DNA from: an uncultured Rhodospirillales bacterium | GTDB lineage: Bacteria; Pseudomonadota; Alphaproteobacteria; Rhodospirillales; 2-02-FULL-58-16 | Direction: 5' to 3' | DNA: 13,499 nt | NCBI GenBank assembly: GCA_913053795.1 | Contig: CAJXGZ010000032.1 | Location: 1-13,499, forward strand | In this document: positions 12,944-13,499 of the stretch, piece after piece | Numbering within the stretch: the stretch's first letter is position 1 | Layout of the letters: every line of letters starts with the position of its first letter | Position numbers and translations under genes: made by a program | The notes under the pieces: generated by a model | Databases searched by the model: none | What the model was told of the DNA's origin: nothing | What the model saw: only the letters and a program-made list of their open reading frames with translations

Positions 12944-13499
12944 ATGTCCGAGGATCAGATTTTTCCGGTTTCAGAGGACGCCGCCAAGGCGGCCTGGGCC
13001 GATAACGGCAAATACCTTGAGATGTACGCGCGCTCGGTGGACGATCCGGAAGGGTTCTGGGGCGAGCAGGGCGGGCGCATCGACTGGATCAAGCCCTATT
13101 CCAAGGTCAAGGACGTTACCTTCGACGCCCCCGGCGTTTCCATCAAGTGGTTCCACGACGGGACCCTGAACGCCGCCGCCAACTGCCTGGACCGGCATCT
13201 GGAAGCCCGTGGCGACCAGACCGCCATTTTATGGGAGGGCGACGACCCGGCCTGCTCGAAAGCCATCACCTACAAGGAATTGCACGAACACGTGTGCCGC
13301 TTCGCAGGCGCCATGAAGGACAGGGGGATCAAGAAGGGCGACGTGGTCACCATCTACATGCCGATGATCCCCGAGGCCGCCGTCGCCATGCTGGCCTGCG
13401 CGCGCATCGGCGCCATTCACTCGGTGGTGTTCGGCGGTTTTTCGCCCGAGGCCCTGGCCGGGCGCATCCGGGACTGCGACTCCAATTGCCTTATCACCG
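12944..13499 (+). CDS. acs: Acetyl-CoA synthetase, N-terminal part (runs off right edge)
   Basis: AMP-forming ligase that activates acetate via acetyl-adenylate to acetyl-CoA. The first 185 residues are present of an expected about 645-655. Seen: EDAAKAAWADNGKYLEMYAR and DPEGFWGEQGGRIDWIKPYS (the N-terminal acs signature), IKWFHDGTLNAAANCLDRHL, ITYKELHEHVCRFAGAMKDR, KGDVVTIYMPMIPEAAVAML and ARIGAIHSVVFGGFSPEALA. The ATP-binding and catalytic Lys regions lie outside the window. Propionyl-CoA synthetase is a less likely alternative because this N-terminus and the LNAAANCLDRHL segment are typical of Acs. There is a 150-bp gap to the preceding gene, so it probably has its own promoter; a TATATT at 12882-12887 is the only hint. 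Confidence 0.95.
   Translation, partial: MSEDQIFPVSEDAAKAAWADNGKYLEMYARSVDDPEGFWGEQGGRIDWIKPYSKVKDVTFDAPGVSIKWFHDGTLNAAANCLDRHLEARGDQTAILWEGDDPACSKAITYKELHEHVCRFAGAMKDRGIKKGDVVTIYMPMIPEAAVAMLACARIGAIHSVVFGGFSPEALAGRIRDCDSNCLIT

Overview
The window looks like part of a GC-rich alphaproteobacterial chromosome, probably of Rhodospirillales type. This rests on the gene order proA-nadD-rsfS-rlmH-gpmI-envC-ctpA-(divergent polysaccharide deacetylase)-rppH, on a DUF992-type secreted protein, and on heavy GCC/GGC codon use. No species can be named from the sequence alone.

Layout. Positions 1-9568 are one tightly packed minus-strand block. Reading in its own direction it holds proA, nadD, rsfS, rlmH, gpmI, envC, ctpA, a divergent polysaccharide deacetylase (YibQ type), rppH and a Ca2+/Na+-type CaCA antiporter that runs off the left edge. 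Several junctions overlap (proA/nadD, nadD/rsfS, rsfS/rlmH, envC/ctpA, deacetylase/rppH), which suggests translational coupling. From about 9570 onward the sequence is looser. There is a gene-free stretch with a small ORF joined to proA, two short hairpins and one long perfect palindrome. Then come two plus-strand genes: an unrecognised coiled-coil protein and an intact M23 (LytM) endopeptidase. A second gene-free stretch carries three arms of the same palindromic repeat family. It is followed by a DUF992 exported protein and the start of acs (acetyl-CoA synthetase) at the right edge.

How the genes fit together. The minus-strand block mixes housekeeping functions (proline and NAD synthesis, ribosome silencing and 23S methylation, glycolysis, mRNA 5'-end processing) with an envelope and division module. 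In that module EnvC has a LytM domain without metal ligands (an amidase activator), CtpA is an S41 protease with an apparently intact Ser/Lys/Gln centre, and the YibQ-like protein has lost the usual Asp-Asp and His positions. The M23 protein on the other strand keeps all its zinc ligands and would be a working murein hydrolase.

Most notable points: (i) a family of long palindromes with the core GGGGTCAGGTCTTG, at two intergenic sites flanking the coiled-coil/M23 pair; (ii) an rsfS start that lacks ATG or GTG but has a well-placed Shine-Dalgarno sequence 6 nt before an in-frame ATA; (iii) a 27-codon ORF ending in an ATGA overlap with proA; (iv) recurrent short tandem duplications in linkers and start regions of the minus-strand genes. 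I did not find a CRISPR array, defence island, prophage or transposase gene. A wholly new multi-gene system is not evident here.
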